NCBI GenBank assembly: GCA_018816205.1
Contig: JAHIWJ010000048.1
Location: forward strand, 1-5,099
Origin: Nanobdellota archaeon
GTDB taxonomy: Archaea > Nanobdellota > Nanobdellia > Pacearchaeales > GW2011-AR1
Length of the DNA: 5,099 nt
Direction: 5' to 3'
Positions 5,030 through 5,099 of the stretch are shown piece by piece. Below the pieces are notes generated by a model. The model was given only the letters and a program-made list of their open reading frames with translations. It ran no database searches and was not told the DNA's origin. The position numbers were made by a program, and so were the translations under genes. How positions within the stretch are numbered: position 1 is the first letter of the stretch; each line of letters starts with the position of its first letter.

Positions 5030-5099
5030 ATGAAAACAAAATGTCCGTTTTGTAAGAGGTTATCTGTGGTAAAACAAGGGTACAGAAAAAACAAAAATA
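5030..5099 (+). CDS. Zinc-ribbon protein, 5' end only; possibly a transposase
   Basis: Only 23 codons are visible before the window ends. The start MKTKCPFCKRLSVVKQGYRK has one CxxC knuckle (Cys5, Cys8) followed by S-V-V-K-x-G and a basic run. This is the first half of the N-terminal zinc ribbon common in IS1/IS1595-type and related DDE transposases (CPxCxS..VVKxGxR..), where a second CxxC follows about 10 to 15 residues later. Other zinc-ribbon proteins cannot be excluded. The strong Shine-Dalgarno sequence, unlike the leaderless neighbours, is consistent with an acquired gene. No terminal inverted repeat can be confirmed, because only one end is in view. Confidence 0.6.
   Translation, partial: MKTKCPFCKRLSVVKQGYRKNKN

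Overview
The window looks archaeal, and most likely comes from a small-genome lineage of the DPANN type (Woesearchaeota or Pacearchaeota-like); the lineage is an inference from style, not proven. Two signals support an archaeon. First, the N-termini carry archaeal type IV pilin / class III signal motifs (basic residue-Gly-Leu-Ser followed by a long hydrophobic helix). Second, six genes have an A/T-rich TATA-like box centred about 22-29 bp before the start codon and no Shine-Dalgarno sequence, which is the pattern of leaderless archaeal transcripts.

Layout. Minus-strand block (1-3178, transcribed right to left): a small four-helix membrane protein with weak PAP2-like motifs (2810-3178), a membrane-anchored cyclophilin (2194-2775), a 535-residue pilin-like, cysteine-rich modular surface protein (557-2164), and the 5' part of a second pilin-like protein paralogous to it (1-383, runs off the window). 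Plus-strand block: a Nudix hydrolase (3274-3645), a 119-bp gap with possible structured sequence, a 12-helix MFS transporter (3765-4967), and the first 23 codons of a zinc-ribbon protein that may be a transposase (5030 to the end). The membrane protein and the Nudix gene are divergent and share a 95-bp intergenic region with a TATA box for each.

The most interesting part is the surface-protein cluster at 1-2775. All three proteins have a Gly at residue 5 preceded by a basic residue, followed by a Ser at residue 7 and a hydrophobic helix, so all three may enter the same envelope route. The large protein combines a pilin-like domain, two 4-Cys modules, three MopE/thrombospondin-3-like Asp-rich repeats and three C-terminal 6-Cys modules that each end in a Cys-Cys pair. 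It has 48 cysteines, distributed so that every module holds an even number. A plausible working model is a disulfide- and calcium-stabilised surface structure, with the neighbouring extracytoplasmic prolyl isomerase helping it to fold. The two pilin-like genes share a perfect 56-bp DNA repeat confined to the signal/helix region, which suggests a recent exchange of that segment.

The right end differs in expression style: the last gene has a strong Shine-Dalgarno sequence that could be masked by a hairpin on read-through transcripts. That fits a mobile element, although only its first 70 bases are visible.
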